Shown: positions 1 through 8,096 of the stretch, piece by piece
Layout of the letters: every line of letters starts with the position of its first letter
Numbering within the stretch: the stretch's first letter is position 1
Origin: Pirellulaceae bacterium
GTDB taxonomy: Bacteria > Planctomycetota > Planctomycetia > Pirellulales > Pirellulaceae
Direction: 5' to 3'
Assembly: GCA_016784735.1 (NCBI GenBank)
Contig: JADHUC010000045.1
Location: 1 to 46,920, forward strand
Length of the DNA: 46,920 nucleotides
Notes under the pieces: generated by a model
Databases searched by the model: none
The model's input: only the letters and a program-made list of their open reading frames with translations
Told to the model about the DNA's origin: nothing
Made by a program: the position numbers and the translations under genes

Positions 1-2
1 TC

Positions 3-3000
3 CCGTCGCGTTCGACGGTGATCGACGTGCCGATCGAGGCCAAGCACGTACCGAACTTCTTCGTCGAGGCGACGTTGGTCCGCAACGGGCGAGTACACAA
101 CGAAGCACAGGAACTCTTCGTCCCGCCAGTCCAAGGGCTGCTGACAGTCGAGGTCGAAACAGACAAGCCCGAGTACCGGCCCGGCGAGAAGGGCACGGTG
201 CGGGTCCGAGCTACGGACGTGACAGGCGAACCGGTCGCCGGCCAGGTCACGCTGACCGCGTACGACGAATCGGTGACCTACATCCAGGACGAATTCGGCC
301 CGAGCCCGCGCGTGTTCTTCTGGGGGCAAAAGCGGCATCACACGCCGTACGTTCACTCGTCGGTCAACAACCAGTTCGGCGCAATGGGCTCGTTCACTCG
401 GCCGGAACACATGGTCTACTACGGCAGCGGCATGCCGGATGGCTGGCAAGGCTGGTGGGGTCTGGACGCTGGCGGCCTGAGCCTCAGTGGCGGGTTCGGT
501 GGCGGCGGCGGAGGTTCGGCACAGTCCGGCCTGGACTCCTACGGTATGCGCGGCGATCGTCTCGAGCAATCTGCCAGCCGGTCGAGCCGCAGCGCTTCGG
601 GGCCAATGGACGCAAACCAGCCTGCGGGCGGGCCGATGTCGGGCGTGATGAAGAGCGCCGAGCTTTCTGCTTCCCTGGGTGCGATGGAAGGAGACACGAA
701 GTCCAAAAGCGAAGCCGGTGTGACGGTTGATCTGGTCGAGCCTGAGGTGCGGACGTACTTTGCCGACACGGCGCTGTGGCTGCCTTCGCTGGAACTGGGC
801 AACGACGGCACGGCGGAGACGGAGATCACCTTCCCGCAATCACTGACCACCTGGCGGGTCCGCGGGTACGCGATCACCAACGCCACGCAGGTCGGCGACG
901 CGACCGCCAAGGCCACGACGACCAAGGACCTGATCGTCCGACTCCAGGCCCCGCGATTCTTCGTCGAGCGAGACGAAGTCGTTCTCTCGGCCAACGTGCA
1001 CAACTATCTGAAGACGGAAAAAAAGGTCCAGGCCGAGTTGATCGTACCCGGCAAGCTGTTCGAAGCAATGAGTGTGGAAGGGCAGGATTTGGGTGGTAGG
1101 TCCCGCTTGCCGAGCGGGACCTCGGCCACTATTGGCGAGTTTTCTGGCGATTCAGGTCCCGCTCGGCAAGCGGGACCTACTCCGATTCCGGATGAAGACG
1201 GCAACCTGCACCTGGTGGCCACCGCGACGGTCGCGGCCGAAGGCGAGCATCGTTTCGATTGGCCAGTCCGCGTGCGCGAAGCCGGGCTGGCCCGCATCAC
1301 CGTCAAAGCGCTGACCGACGAGGAGAGCGACGGCATGCGGTTGGCGTTCCCGGTACTGGTCCACGGGATCAACAAGACGATTGCCCAAAGCGGCTCGTAC
1401 CGCGTCGCGCAGACAGGCCAGCGGACGCTCGAGCTGGACCTGCCCGAGGACATCGACCCCGAGCAGACGAAACTGGAAGTCACGCTGTCGCCCAGCCTGG
1501 CAGGCGTGATGATCGACGCTCTGCCCTACCTGGTCGGCTATCCCTACGGGTGCGTCGAGCAGACGATGAGCCGGTTCTACCCGACGGTACTCGTATCCGG
1601 CACACTGAAGAAGATGGGCGTCGACCTCGAAGCCATCGGCAAACAGCGACGGCAGATGCACGAGGGCGACCTGAAGAACCGCTTCGGCCGCTGGAAAGAG
1701 TCGCCGGTGTTCGACTCGGCCGAGATGGATCGCATGGTCCGCGCCGGGCTGAATCGGATCTACGGCTTCCAGCAGAACGACGGCGGTTGGGGCTGGTGGC
1801 GGAACGACGAATCGTCACCGTACCAGACGGCCTACGTGCTGCAAGGGCTGCACGCGGCGCGGCAGGCCCAGGTCAACGTGGACGGCGGCGTCTACGAGCG
1901 CGGTATGAACTTCCTGCAAAACGCGATCAGCAAAGAGCTGGCCAAACCGAAGGATCAACGGCGGATCGGACACATCCAGACGCAGGCCTACCTGGCCTAC
2001 ATTCTGTCGCTGGAACGCCGGCTCAACCAGGACGAGCGGAAGGCGTGGCTCGACGATCTGTATGCCTCGCGCGGCAAGCTGAACAACTACGGCCGCGCCC
2101 TGCTTGCCCTGGCGATGCACAACGAGCAGCGAACGGACGAGGCCAAGACGCTGTTGCGCAATGTGCTGCAATTCGTCGAGCGCGACGACGACAACGAAAC
2201 GGCCTGGGTCCGTACGCCGGCCGAGCACTGGTGGTTCTGGTGGAACAACGACATCGAAACAAACGCCTGGACGCTCAAGGCGCTGGTGGCAATCGACCCG
2301 CAAAGCGACCTGGCGCCGCGGCTGGTCAAGTGGCTGCTGAACAACCGTCGCAACGGCCATTACTGGCGGAGCACGCGCGATACGGCCCTCACGATTGCGG
2401 CCATGGTCGACTACATGCAGGCCAGCGGCGAGGCGGCGCCCGACTACTCGCTGACGGTCAGCGTCGACGGCCGACCGATGAAGGAAATCCGGCTGACGAA
2501 AGACAACCTGTTCACGTTCGACAACCGACTCGTGTTGAGCGGGTTACACGTCAAGCCAGGTCCACACAAGGTCACGCTGACAAAGAAGGGCGAAGGGGCG
2601 CTCTACTACTCCTGCTATCTCAGCTACTTTACAAAGGAAGAAGACATCCAAGGTGCCGGCAACGAGATCTTTGTCAAACGGGAGTACTTCAAACTGGTGC
2701 CGAAGACCGAAGAGGTGCGTTTGCCCGACGCCGGAATAGCCGCATCGCGGCCGGGTCTTCGTCCAAAGGCGCTCGACAAGACGGGGCGTAAGGAACTGCG
2801 GGCCGGCTACACGCGCGTGCCGCTGAAGACCGGCGACGCGGTTGAAAGCGGTGACAAGATCGAAGTCGTGCTGACAATCACGTCGAAAAACACTTACGAC
2901 TACTTGGCCTTCGAGGACATGAAGCCGGCCGGCTGCGAGCCGATGGAGCTGCGCAGCGGCGGGCGATGGGCGGGCGGCTTGTGTCCACACCTCGAGCTGC

Positions 3001-3185
3001 GCGACGAGAAGGTCGTCTTCTTCATCGGCCTCTTGGAGCAGGGAACGCACGTGCTCCGCTACAAGCTGCGAGCCGAAACGCCCGGCAAGTTCCACGCGCT
3101 GCCGACGACAGGCTTCGCCATGTACGCCCCCGAGGTGCGAGCAATCAGCGACGAGATGCGACTGGGGATCGTGGATAGCGAATAG
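3..3185 (+). CDS. Alpha-2-macroglobulin family thioester protein, 5' end outside window
   Basis: The frame is open to the left edge, so the start lies upstream; about 1060 residues are visible. Seen: an MG-type beta-sandwich region near 150-290; a long Gly/Ser/Arg-rich low-complexity stretch (about 460-720); an A2M core beginning near 740 with the typical TYFADTALWLPSL; and the thioester motif GCVEQ, with Cys at 1551-1553 and Gln at 1560-1562. An alpha-helical thioester-domain region with repeated Trp/Tyr-rich segments follows, then a receptor-binding-like C-terminus. Known for the family: bacterial A2Ms are exported or periplasmic protease traps that bind attacking proteases covalently through the Cys-Gln thioester. 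The low-complexity stretch sits where the bait region would be (inference). Odd: an 85-bp inverted repeat (1096-1180) is read through in frame. The gene converges on abiEi, with a palindrome between them. Confidence 0.93.
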   Translation, partial: PSRSTVIDVPIEAKHVPNFFVEATLVRNGRVHNEAQELFVPPVQGLLTVEVETDKPEYRPGEKGTVRVRATDVTGEPVAGQVTLTAYDESVTYIQDEFGPSPRVFFWGQKRHHTPYVHSSVNNQFGAMGSFTRPEHMVYYGSGMPDGWQGWWGLDAGGLSLSGGFGGGGGGSAQSGLDSYGMRGDRLEQSASRSSRSASGPMDANQPAGGPMSGVMKSAELSASLGAMEGDTKSKSEAGVTVDLVEPEVRTYFADTALWLPSLELGNDGTAETEITFPQSLTTWRVRGYAITNATQVGDATAKATTTKDLIVRLQAPRFFVERDEVVLSANVHNYLKTEKKVQAELIVPGKLFEAMSVEGQDLGGRSRLPSGTSATIGEFSGDSGPARQAGPTPIPDEDGNLHLVATATVAAEGEHRFDWPVRVREAGLARITVKALTDEESDGMRLAFPVLVHGINKTIAQSGSYRVAQTGQRTLELDLPEDIDPEQTKLEVTLSPSLAGVMIDALPYLVGYPYGCVEQTMSRFYPTVLVSGTLKKMGVDLEAIGKQRRQMHEGDLKNRFGRWKESPVFDSAEMDRMVRAGLNRIYGFQQNDGGWGWWRNDESSPYQTAYVLQGLHAARQAQVNVDGGVYERGMNFLQNAISKELAKPKDQRRIGHIQTQAYLAYILSLERRLNQDERKAWLDDLYASRGKLNNYGRALLALAMHNEQRTDEAKTLLRNVLQFVERDDDNETAWVRTPAEHWWFWWNNDIETNAWTLKALVAIDPQSDLAPRLVKWLLNNRRNGHYWRSTRDTALTIAAMVDYMQASGEAAPDYSLTVSVDGRPMKEIRLTKDNLFTFDNRLVLSGLHVKPGPHKVTLTKKGEGALYYSCYLSYFTKEEDIQGAGNEIFVKREYFKLVPKTEEVRLPDAGIAASRPGLRPKALDKTGRKELRAGYTRVPLKTGDAVESGDKIEVVLTITSKNTYDYLAFEDMKPAGCEPMELRSGGRWAGGLCPHLELRDEKVVFFIGLLEQGTHVLRYKLRAETPGKFHALPTTGFAMYAPEVRAISDEMRLGIVDSE
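1096..1180. repeat. MITE-like inverted repeat inside the A2M gene (family B)
   Basis: Two perfect 27-nt inverted arms (1096-1122 and 1154-1180) flank a 31-nt spacer. Each arm is itself a hairpin with core GGTCCCGCT/AGCGGGACC. The element is translated in frame without a stop, adding Arg/Gly/Pro-rich residues. A partial third copy lies at 14251-14274. No protein is encoded by the element itself. Confidence 0.9.
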
Positions 3186-3218
3186 TGAGACGCCACTGCT
3201 GCATCGCCCGGATCAGAG

Positions 3219-3243
3219 ACCCGGTTTTTCGAAAAAACCGGGT
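3219..3243. terminator. Palindrome between convergent genes; possible terminator
   Basis: A near-perfect hairpin lies in the 63-nt gap between the A2M stop (3185) and the abiEi stop (3249). The GC base is ACCCGG/CCGGGT, with a run of T on the left arm and of A on the right. A T-run is available for transcription from either side, but it lies within the stem rather than after it. It may therefore be a dispersed repeat acting as a terminator. Assignment is by position and structure only. Confidence 0.5.
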
Positions 3244-3248
3244 TTCTG

Positions 3249-3845
3249 TCACCGCCCGCCGAGCAGTCGTTCGACATGTTTCTGAACGGCGATCGGATAT
3301 CGAGCTAGATGGCCCGAAAGATCCGGCGTGCGGATGCGATGCAGATCGCGGAACGTGACCAACGCCTCCGGTCGGACTCCCTGACGTCGCGATAGATACA
3401 CGTAGTCGCATAACGCTTGAGCCGGCGGAGCTACCATGCCTTCGGGCACCGGAGCGTACACACCGCTGCGCACACAGACAAACACAAGTCGTCCGACGGG
3501 CGTGTCACGTTCTCGCGCTCGGGGACTTCGGCGATCTGTGAAGCAGGTGACGGTCGTGGGCACTTGCGTGACGAGGTTGTGCTCGTGGAGCGCGTAGTGT
3601 CCGGTGATGTACGCGTGCGAATCGATGGCAGGGACCAGGATCTCGGCGCTCACGGCACCCGGTAATCCGTACAGGCCGTGGGCATACTTCGCAATAATCG
3701 TCTGTTGCCGCAGACGGGCCAACTCGACGTTCAGGGCCGCTCGGCTGGCGCCCGCCACGTTGGCCAGTTCGGTGACCGTATACAATACCTTCCCGTGCCG
3801 GTCACGCTGCTGCTCCAAGAATTCTCGCCATGCGTTGGCTTTCAC
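3249..3845 (-). CDS. abiEi: AbiEi-type antitoxin / transcriptional regulator
   Basis: A 198-residue protein. The N-terminal 60 residues form a winged helix-turn-helix (TVTELANVAGASRAALNVEL, then a wing ending HGLYGLPG), as in AbiEi antitoxins. The rest is the mixed alpha/beta C-terminal domain of that family. Known: AbiEi represses its own operon and counteracts the AbiEii nucleotidyltransferase toxin (type IV toxin-antitoxin, phage abortive infection). The start is GTG at 3845-3843, overlapping the toxin stop as GTGA, so translation is probably coupled. Odd: the antitoxin is second in the operon, whereas in characterised abiE loci it is first. An alternative is a regulator that has lost its antitoxin role. 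Confidence 0.82.
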   Translation of the reverse strand: MKANAWREFLEQQRDRHGKVLYTVTELANVAGASRAALNVELARLRQQTIIAKYAHGLYGLPGAVSAEILVPAIDSHAYITGHYALHEHNLVTQVPTTVTCFTDRRSPRARERDTPVGRLVFVCVRSGVYAPVPEGMVAPPAQALCDYVYLSRRQGVRPEALVTFRDLHRIRTPDLSGHLARYPIAVQKHVERLLGGR

Positions 3846-4645
3846 GAGTCGGACTCCTCGATCGTCAGCCTTTCGGTGAGCAGACGCATCACACGGTCCC
3901 AGATCATCGCCGCGCCGCCTGCAACTCGCAGATTAGCCGCCACCGCGGGGTCGACCTGGGTATCGAGAACCCGCTCGATCTCCTGCACGTGGACGGACGA
4001 ATCGGCCTGCAAACGGCCGAGCCGCTCGATCACATCCGCGGGTGCCAGAGACAGTTCGTCAAACTTCTGTGACAATCGCCCAGCGGCATCCGGCGGCAGG
4101 CTATCCTGAAACAGGAAAATGTCCAACACATCCCGCGCCTGAGTGAACTGCCGATTCAGAAGAGCAATGATCTTGCTTTCGATCATGTCCGCATCGGATA
4201 CCGTCAGGAAGACCGTGCCTGCAACCGTCCGAACCACCGGCGGGTCGTGGCGCGGGATCTGCGTAATCTCCAACGGGATCTCCATCCGGCTCCCGCGTTC
4301 GGCCGAACGGTAAAAGGCCATGTCGACGATTCGCACGGCCGGAGATTCCGCGGCAGGGCCTCCGGCAGGTCGTACGTCTCCGTCATAGTCGAACTGCCGC
4401 TTGACTTCCGGCAGAAGTCGCTTCTGAAGAACCTCGACGATTTCCGCTTGCTTCTCGTATAGATCACCTTCCCAGTGATAATCAATGTCGATCGAGGCAC
4501 GGCAACTTGCGTCCAGGAGGCGATAGCGATAGCCGCCGATCAAGCAAAGCTGATGGCCAACCGGGTGCGTTGCCAGAATCTGGGCTGCCAGGGTCTGGAT
4601 CTGTTCGAAGATCGCGATAGCGATGTTATTCATGTAGCTAAGCAT
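3842..4645 (-). CDS. abiEii: AbiEii/AbiGii-type nucleotidyltransferase toxin
   Basis: A 267-residue protein from the first ATG. Family motifs are visible: a GG pair (residues 37-38) followed by the metal-binding DID (53-55) in ASIDIDYH, a Lys-containing helix ESKIIALLNR, and RDVLDIFLF, matching the conserved K and RDxxD motifs of AbiEii. Known: AbiEii is a DUF1814 nucleotidyltransferase that stops growth; homologues modify tRNA acceptor ends. It overlaps abiEi by 4 nt. Start is uncertain: neither ATG at 4645 nor ATG at 4633 has a Shine-Dalgarno site. A -35/-10 pair (4668-4663, 4646-4641) would put transcription start near 4634, suggesting leaderless use of the ATG at 4633 (inference). Confidence 0.85.
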   Translation of the reverse strand: MLSYMNNIAIAIFEQIQTLAAQILATHPVGHQLCLIGGYRYRLLDASCRASIDIDYHWEGDLYEKQAEIVEVLQKRLLPEVKRQFDYDGDVRPAGGPAAESPAVRIVDMAFYRSAERGSRMEIPLEITQIPRHDPPVVRTVAGTVFLTVSDADMIESKIIALLNRQFTQARDVLDIFLFQDSLPPDAAGRLSQKFDELSLAPADVIERLGRLQADSSVHVQEIERVLDTQVDPAVAANLRVAGGAAMIWDRVMRLLTERLTIEESDS

Positions 4646-4668
4646 AACACATGTGTTATATTTGGCAA
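4641..4668 (-). promoter_or_regulatory. Predicted abiE promoter with palindromic operator
   Basis: Reading the minus strand, TTGCCA (4668-4663) and TATGCT (4646-4641) are 16 nt apart and resemble a sigma-70 promoter. The perfect 16-bp palindrome ATAACACATGTGTTAT (4644-4659) covers most of the spacer and the first bases of the -10. A second, imperfect palindrome (GGCA...TGCC, about 4664-4680) overlaps the -35. AbiEi proteins are known to bind inverted repeats in their own promoter, so these are the expected operator sites. No experiment supports this particular site. Confidence 0.6.
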
Positions 4669-4851
4669 CACAAATGTGCCTGGATCGGGCTCCTTGATCG
4701 CATGCGAGGGGATAGTACTACACGTCGGCCCCCCGTTGCCTTCAGTTCCCTGTCGCGTGCCTTGGCGGGTTATGCCGTGTCCGCGTTGTAGATTATAAAC
4801 GGCCGGTGCGAATGGCGGTCAACGCGAGAACCCGGTGAGAGGCTACACATC
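4646..4851. other. Divergent intergenic region
   Basis: A 206-nt gap between the divergent abiEii and FAD-oxidoreductase genes. The left part holds the abiE promoter and operator. GAGAGG at 4837-4842 is the ribosome-binding site of the right-hand gene, 9 nt before its ATG. No other gene or RNA is apparent. Confidence 0.6.
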
Positions 4852-6243
4852 ATGCGTAGAATCAAAGACGGCAGTCGAGAAACGCTTACCCGGCGAAGAT
4901 TCATGGCGACGGCGGCGGCCACAGGGATCGGGAGCGCTGGTATGCCGGTTCTTGGAGAGGTCAAGCAGGCGGATCAAACTGGCGTTCACCAAACGCTTGA
5001 CTGCGCGGCGCCTGTCATTCGTAGTGTGGATGTACTGGTCTGTGGCGGTGGTCCGGCTGGTTGTGCGGCGGCCATCTATGCTGCCAGGGCCGGCGCCAAG
5101 ACGATGTTGATCGAGAACTTGCCCTTCCTGGGCGGCGTCTGGACGGCGGTCGGGGTCTCCCATTTCATACAAGGACGCGGCCGCGGCGGCTTCAATACCG
5201 AGCTTCATCAGCGGCTGCCGGTGCACCAAGTCTTTGGTCGCAACATCTACGTCATCGAGGACATGAAAGCGTTGCTCGACAAACTCATGGACGAGGCTGG
5301 CGTGCGAACGCAGTTGCATACCCGCGCAATCGCCGTGTCCAAGGACGGCGGCCGGCTGCAGGGTGTGTTCACGGCGAGCAAATCCGGTGTTGAGTTCATC
5401 GAAGCCCGCGTCGTCATCGACTCAACCGGCGACGGCGATATCGCGGCCGCCGCTGGCTGCGAATACGACATGGGCCGCACCTTTGACGGCAAGACGCAAC
5501 CCGTCACGCTGTTCGGAACGATCGGCGGCTATCGCGGGGAGCCGGCCAAGGGGCGCCCGTTAGTGGAGATTCTGGAACGGGGAGGATGGCGGCCCAGCTA
5601 TCCGCCGGTAACGCTGTTCCCGCAGCCGGGTCAGCCCGGCATCTTCCGGTTGATGGCGACGCAGTTCTACGGCCTTGACGGAACCGACGTGCGTCATCTC
5701 ACACGGGCGGAAATCCAGGGACGCGAGGAAATCCGCAAGTGCGTGGAGGTATTCAAGGAGCACGGCGGCGACGATTGGAAAGATGCTTTTCTGATTGAAA
5801 CGGGTCCTGCGATCGGCGTCCGGGAAACGCGACGCATTCGTGGCCGTTACACTTTGACCTGGGAGGATCTGGACCGAGGCGCGCGTTTCGAAGATGGAAT
5901 TACGGAAGTCAGCTCGGGGTCGAACATCCACCCCGTCGACAATCCCTATGAAGACCCACCGTCGGGTTTGCCAGCTCGGCCCAAATTCAGCGTTCGGCCC
6001 TACGAGATTCCCTACCGCTGCCTGCTGGCAGCGGATGTCGACAATCTACTGTTGGCCGGGCGCTGCATTTCCGGCGACTGTTATGCGCTGGGCAGCTATC
6101 GACTGACGGGGAACGTTGTCCGGACGGGCGAGGCAGCGGGACTGGCTGGAGCCATGGCGACACAACAGCGCGTTTCGCCAGCAGACCTGGACGGCAAGGC
6201 GCTGGTGATGCGCCTGACTGAAATGCGGGGGGAGGCGGGTTGA
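4852..6243 (+). CDS. Tat-exported FAD-dependent oxidoreductase
   Basis: A 463-residue protein. A twin-arginine signal is visible (TRRRFMATAA near residues 13-22, then a weakly hydrophobic stretch), so the protein is probably folded with its cofactor before export. The Rossmann dinucleotide fold starts with VDVLVCGGGPAGCAAAIYA (GGGPAG at about 65-70). A second conserved block near the C-terminus, DNLLLAGRCISGD, is typical of the FAD_oxidored family (PF12831). Substrate is not known; planctomycete members lie among glycan-degradation genes. Its catalytic part is paralogous to the FAD domain of the gene at 23097-26552, including the shared IPYRCL and DNLL(L/F)AGR. GAGAGG lies 9 nt before the ATG. 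It converges on the sulfatase gene with a 65-nt gap. Confidence 0.9.
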   Translation: MRRIKDGSRETLTRRRFMATAAATGIGSAGMPVLGEVKQADQTGVHQTLDCAAPVIRSVDVLVCGGGPAGCAAAIYAARAGAKTMLIENLPFLGGVWTAVGVSHFIQGRGRGGFNTELHQRLPVHQVFGRNIYVIEDMKALLDKLMDEAGVRTQLHTRAIAVSKDGGRLQGVFTASKSGVEFIEARVVIDSTGDGDIAAAAGCEYDMGRTFDGKTQPVTLFGTIGGYRGEPAKGRPLVEILERGGWRPSYPPVTLFPQPGQPGIFRLMATQFYGLDGTDVRHLTRAEIQGREEIRKCVEVFKEHGGDDWKDAFLIETGPAIGVRETRRIRGRYTLTWEDLDRGARFEDGITEVSSGSNIHPVDNPYEDPPSGLPARPKFSVRPYEIPYRCLLAADVDNLLLAGRCISGDCYALGSYRLTGNVVRTGEAAGLAGAMATQQRVSPADLDGKALVMRLTEMRGEAG

Positions 6244-6308
6244 GCCATCAGAAGGCAACTCGCGTACCTGCAAGTCGCCGAGTGTCCCTCGAGAGAGAGC
6301 CTGACGTT

Positions 6309-7745
6309 CTATTTGCGGTTGTCGCCCGATCGGCCTTTTCTTTTCGGCTTGGGACTGACCTCCGCAGGAAAATCCTTCGATTCGGTACGGGCTGTCGTCA
6401 AGTACTCCTCGATTTGCGCGACGACGGAGGGATGCTGGCCGGCGACGTTGGTCGTCTCGGCAACGTCCGTCTTCAGGTTGTACAAACTGATAGGCCCGTT
6501 CTGGCCGATGCGGAGCGCCTTCCAGTCTCCTTTGCGGACTGCCTGGGTGAACTTCTTGTTGCGACCGTATTCCCAGTACAGAAAACGGTCGTCAAGTTGC
6601 GGTTGGTCTTTCCCTACCAGAGTGGGCAAGATGCTCACGCCGTCGATGTTCTTCGGCGGCTCGACTCCGGCAATCTCTGCGCACGTCGGCAACACGTCCC
6701 AGTGTGCCCACACGGCATCGCTGACCGTGCCGGCCTGGATGTGACCTGGCCAACGGACGATCGTCGGTACACGGATTCCTCCTTCAAAGAGGCTTCCTTT
6801 CGACCCCCGCAAGCCGCCGGCCGCATCGAAGAACTTGTGATCCCGGCCACCCACCGACACCGGCCCATTGTCACTGGTGAAGAAAACGATCGTCTTCTCG
6901 TCGATTTGAAGTTCTTCTAACAGTTCGAACAGGCGGCCGATGTCGCAGTCCATGCGGGTGATCATCCCGGCGACCGCAGCGTTCGGCTCCACCTGCGCGC
7001 CGTAATGTGCGCCGGGGTACGGTGTTTCCGGGAATTTGCCGCGATACTCTTTCAGTGAATCCTCGGGCACAACGATCTCGGCGTGCGGAATCGTGTAGGC
7101 GACATACAGAAAGAACGGATCCTCTTGATTCTGCCGTACGAAGGCCAACGCTTCGTCGGTCATCATGTCGTGCGAGTAGACCTCCTTCCTACCGTCGACA
7201 TTTTGCGGCAAGTCCATCTTCTCGCGATTCTTCCATAGAAAGGGAGGATAGTAGAAATGGGCATTCGCCTGATTCAGATACCCGAACCAGAAATCGAACC
7301 CCTGATCGTTCGGAATGCCCGTGGTTCCCGGCTCGCCGAGCCCCCATTTGCCGACAATGCCCGTCCGATAGCCGGCAGTTCGCAAGACCTCCGCAACCGT
7401 GACATCTTCCGGTACCAATGGCACCCGCCCGTTGATGCCGGCATTGCCTCGCACTCTGGCATGACCGGTGTGCAGCCCGGTCATCAAACAGCAGCGGGTC
7501 GGTGCGCAGACAGTGCTTCCCGAGTAAACCTGCGTGCACCGCATCCCCTGAACGGCCATCCGATCAAGGCGAGGCGTCTTGATCTTCGTTTGACCAAAAC
7601 AGCCGAGTTCTCCATAACCCAAGTCGTCGGCCATGATGAAGATGATGTTTGGCCGGCTGCCGGCTCGCTCTTCGGCATTTGCCATTGTGGACGCAAATGA
7701 GAAGGCTAGCACACAAAGCAGAATTGGAAGATGTGATTTTCTCAT
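6309..7745 (-). CDS. Exported sulfatase (arylsulfatase A-like)
   Basis: A 478-residue protein with a Sec signal peptide (cleavage likely after ANA, residue 24). The alkaline-phosphatase-like sulfatase fold begins PNIIFIMADDLGYGELGCFG with the metal-binding DD. The sulfatase signature CAPTRCCLMTG has its Cys at residue 80, which is converted to formylglycine by a sulfatase-modifying enzyme (not in this window). Further family blocks are GKWGLGEPG and FFTSDNGP. It hydrolyses sulfate esters, probably on a sulfated polysaccharide; the exact substrate cannot be read. GAGAG lies about 11 nt upstream of the ATG. Its strongly basic C-terminus (KPKRKGRSG) is unremarkable. Confidence 0.93.
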   Translation of the reverse strand: MRKSHLPILLCVLAFSFASTMANAEERAGSRPNIIFIMADDLGYGELGCFGQTKIKTPRLDRMAVQGMRCTQVYSGSTVCAPTRCCLMTGLHTGHARVRGNAGINGRVPLVPEDVTVAEVLRTAGYRTGIVGKWGLGEPGTTGIPNDQGFDFWFGYLNQANAHFYYPPFLWKNREKMDLPQNVDGRKEVYSHDMMTDEALAFVRQNQEDPFFLYVAYTIPHAEIVVPEDSLKEYRGKFPETPYPGAHYGAQVEPNAAVAGMITRMDCDIGRLFELLEELQIDEKTIVFFTSDNGPVSVGGRDHKFFDAAGGLRGSKGSLFEGGIRVPTIVRWPGHIQAGTVSDAVWAHWDVLPTCAEIAGVEPPKNIDGVSILPTLVGKDQPQLDDRFLYWEYGRNKKFTQAVRKGDWKALRIGQNGPISLYNLKTDVAETTNVAGQHPSVVAQIEEYLTTARTESKDFPAEVSPKPKRKGRSGDNRK

Positions 7746-7790
7746 CGTCGGTGAATCTCTCGGCAGGTTGGTAGGTCTTGCGAAAGAACA

Positions 7791-7886
7791 GCTCGTTTAA
7801 CCCGAAGCCGGAGGCGATGGCGGACAGTGGGATGGATCGACCACACGTAGCGCTCGCCATCGCCTCCGGCTTCGGGTTAAACGAGC
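7791..7886. repeat. 96-bp perfect inverted repeat (family A)
   Basis: Two perfect 32-nt inverted arms (7791-7822 and 7855-7886) are separated by exactly 32 nt. Part of the arm (GCCTCCGGCTTCGGGTTAAA and flank) recurs at 14122-14144, so it is a dispersed family. It lies in the 351-nt gap between the divergent sulfatase and propeller genes. The rest of that gap (7887-8096) shows no gene or RNA beyond GAGGT at 8084-8088, the ribosome-binding site of the next gene. Confidence 0.92.
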
Positions 7887-8096
7887 AAATTTGCGGGTCG
7901 CGACTATAGCATGCGCGAAGCCTTGATACGGGTCAACCGAACGACCCTTGCCGATCGGCCGCCGATGAACGATGATGTTTTGATTGAATGAACGAGAGTT
8001 GTTACCAGTTCATGTTGGCACGATGGAATCGCGCCCCACGTGCCTGACGACACCTCGACGAGTTCTTGCCCTTCATCTGTCCCGAGGTAACCGACC

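Noticed and set aside
553..561. RGD tripeptide in the A2M low-complexity stretch
   Set aside because: A single tripeptide in an Arg/Gly-rich linker is expected by chance and carries no meaning here.
1259..2791. A 510-codon open frame on the plus strand
   Set aside because: It overlaps the A2M gene in another frame and is very rich in Arg/Ala/Gly, as expected for a shadow frame.
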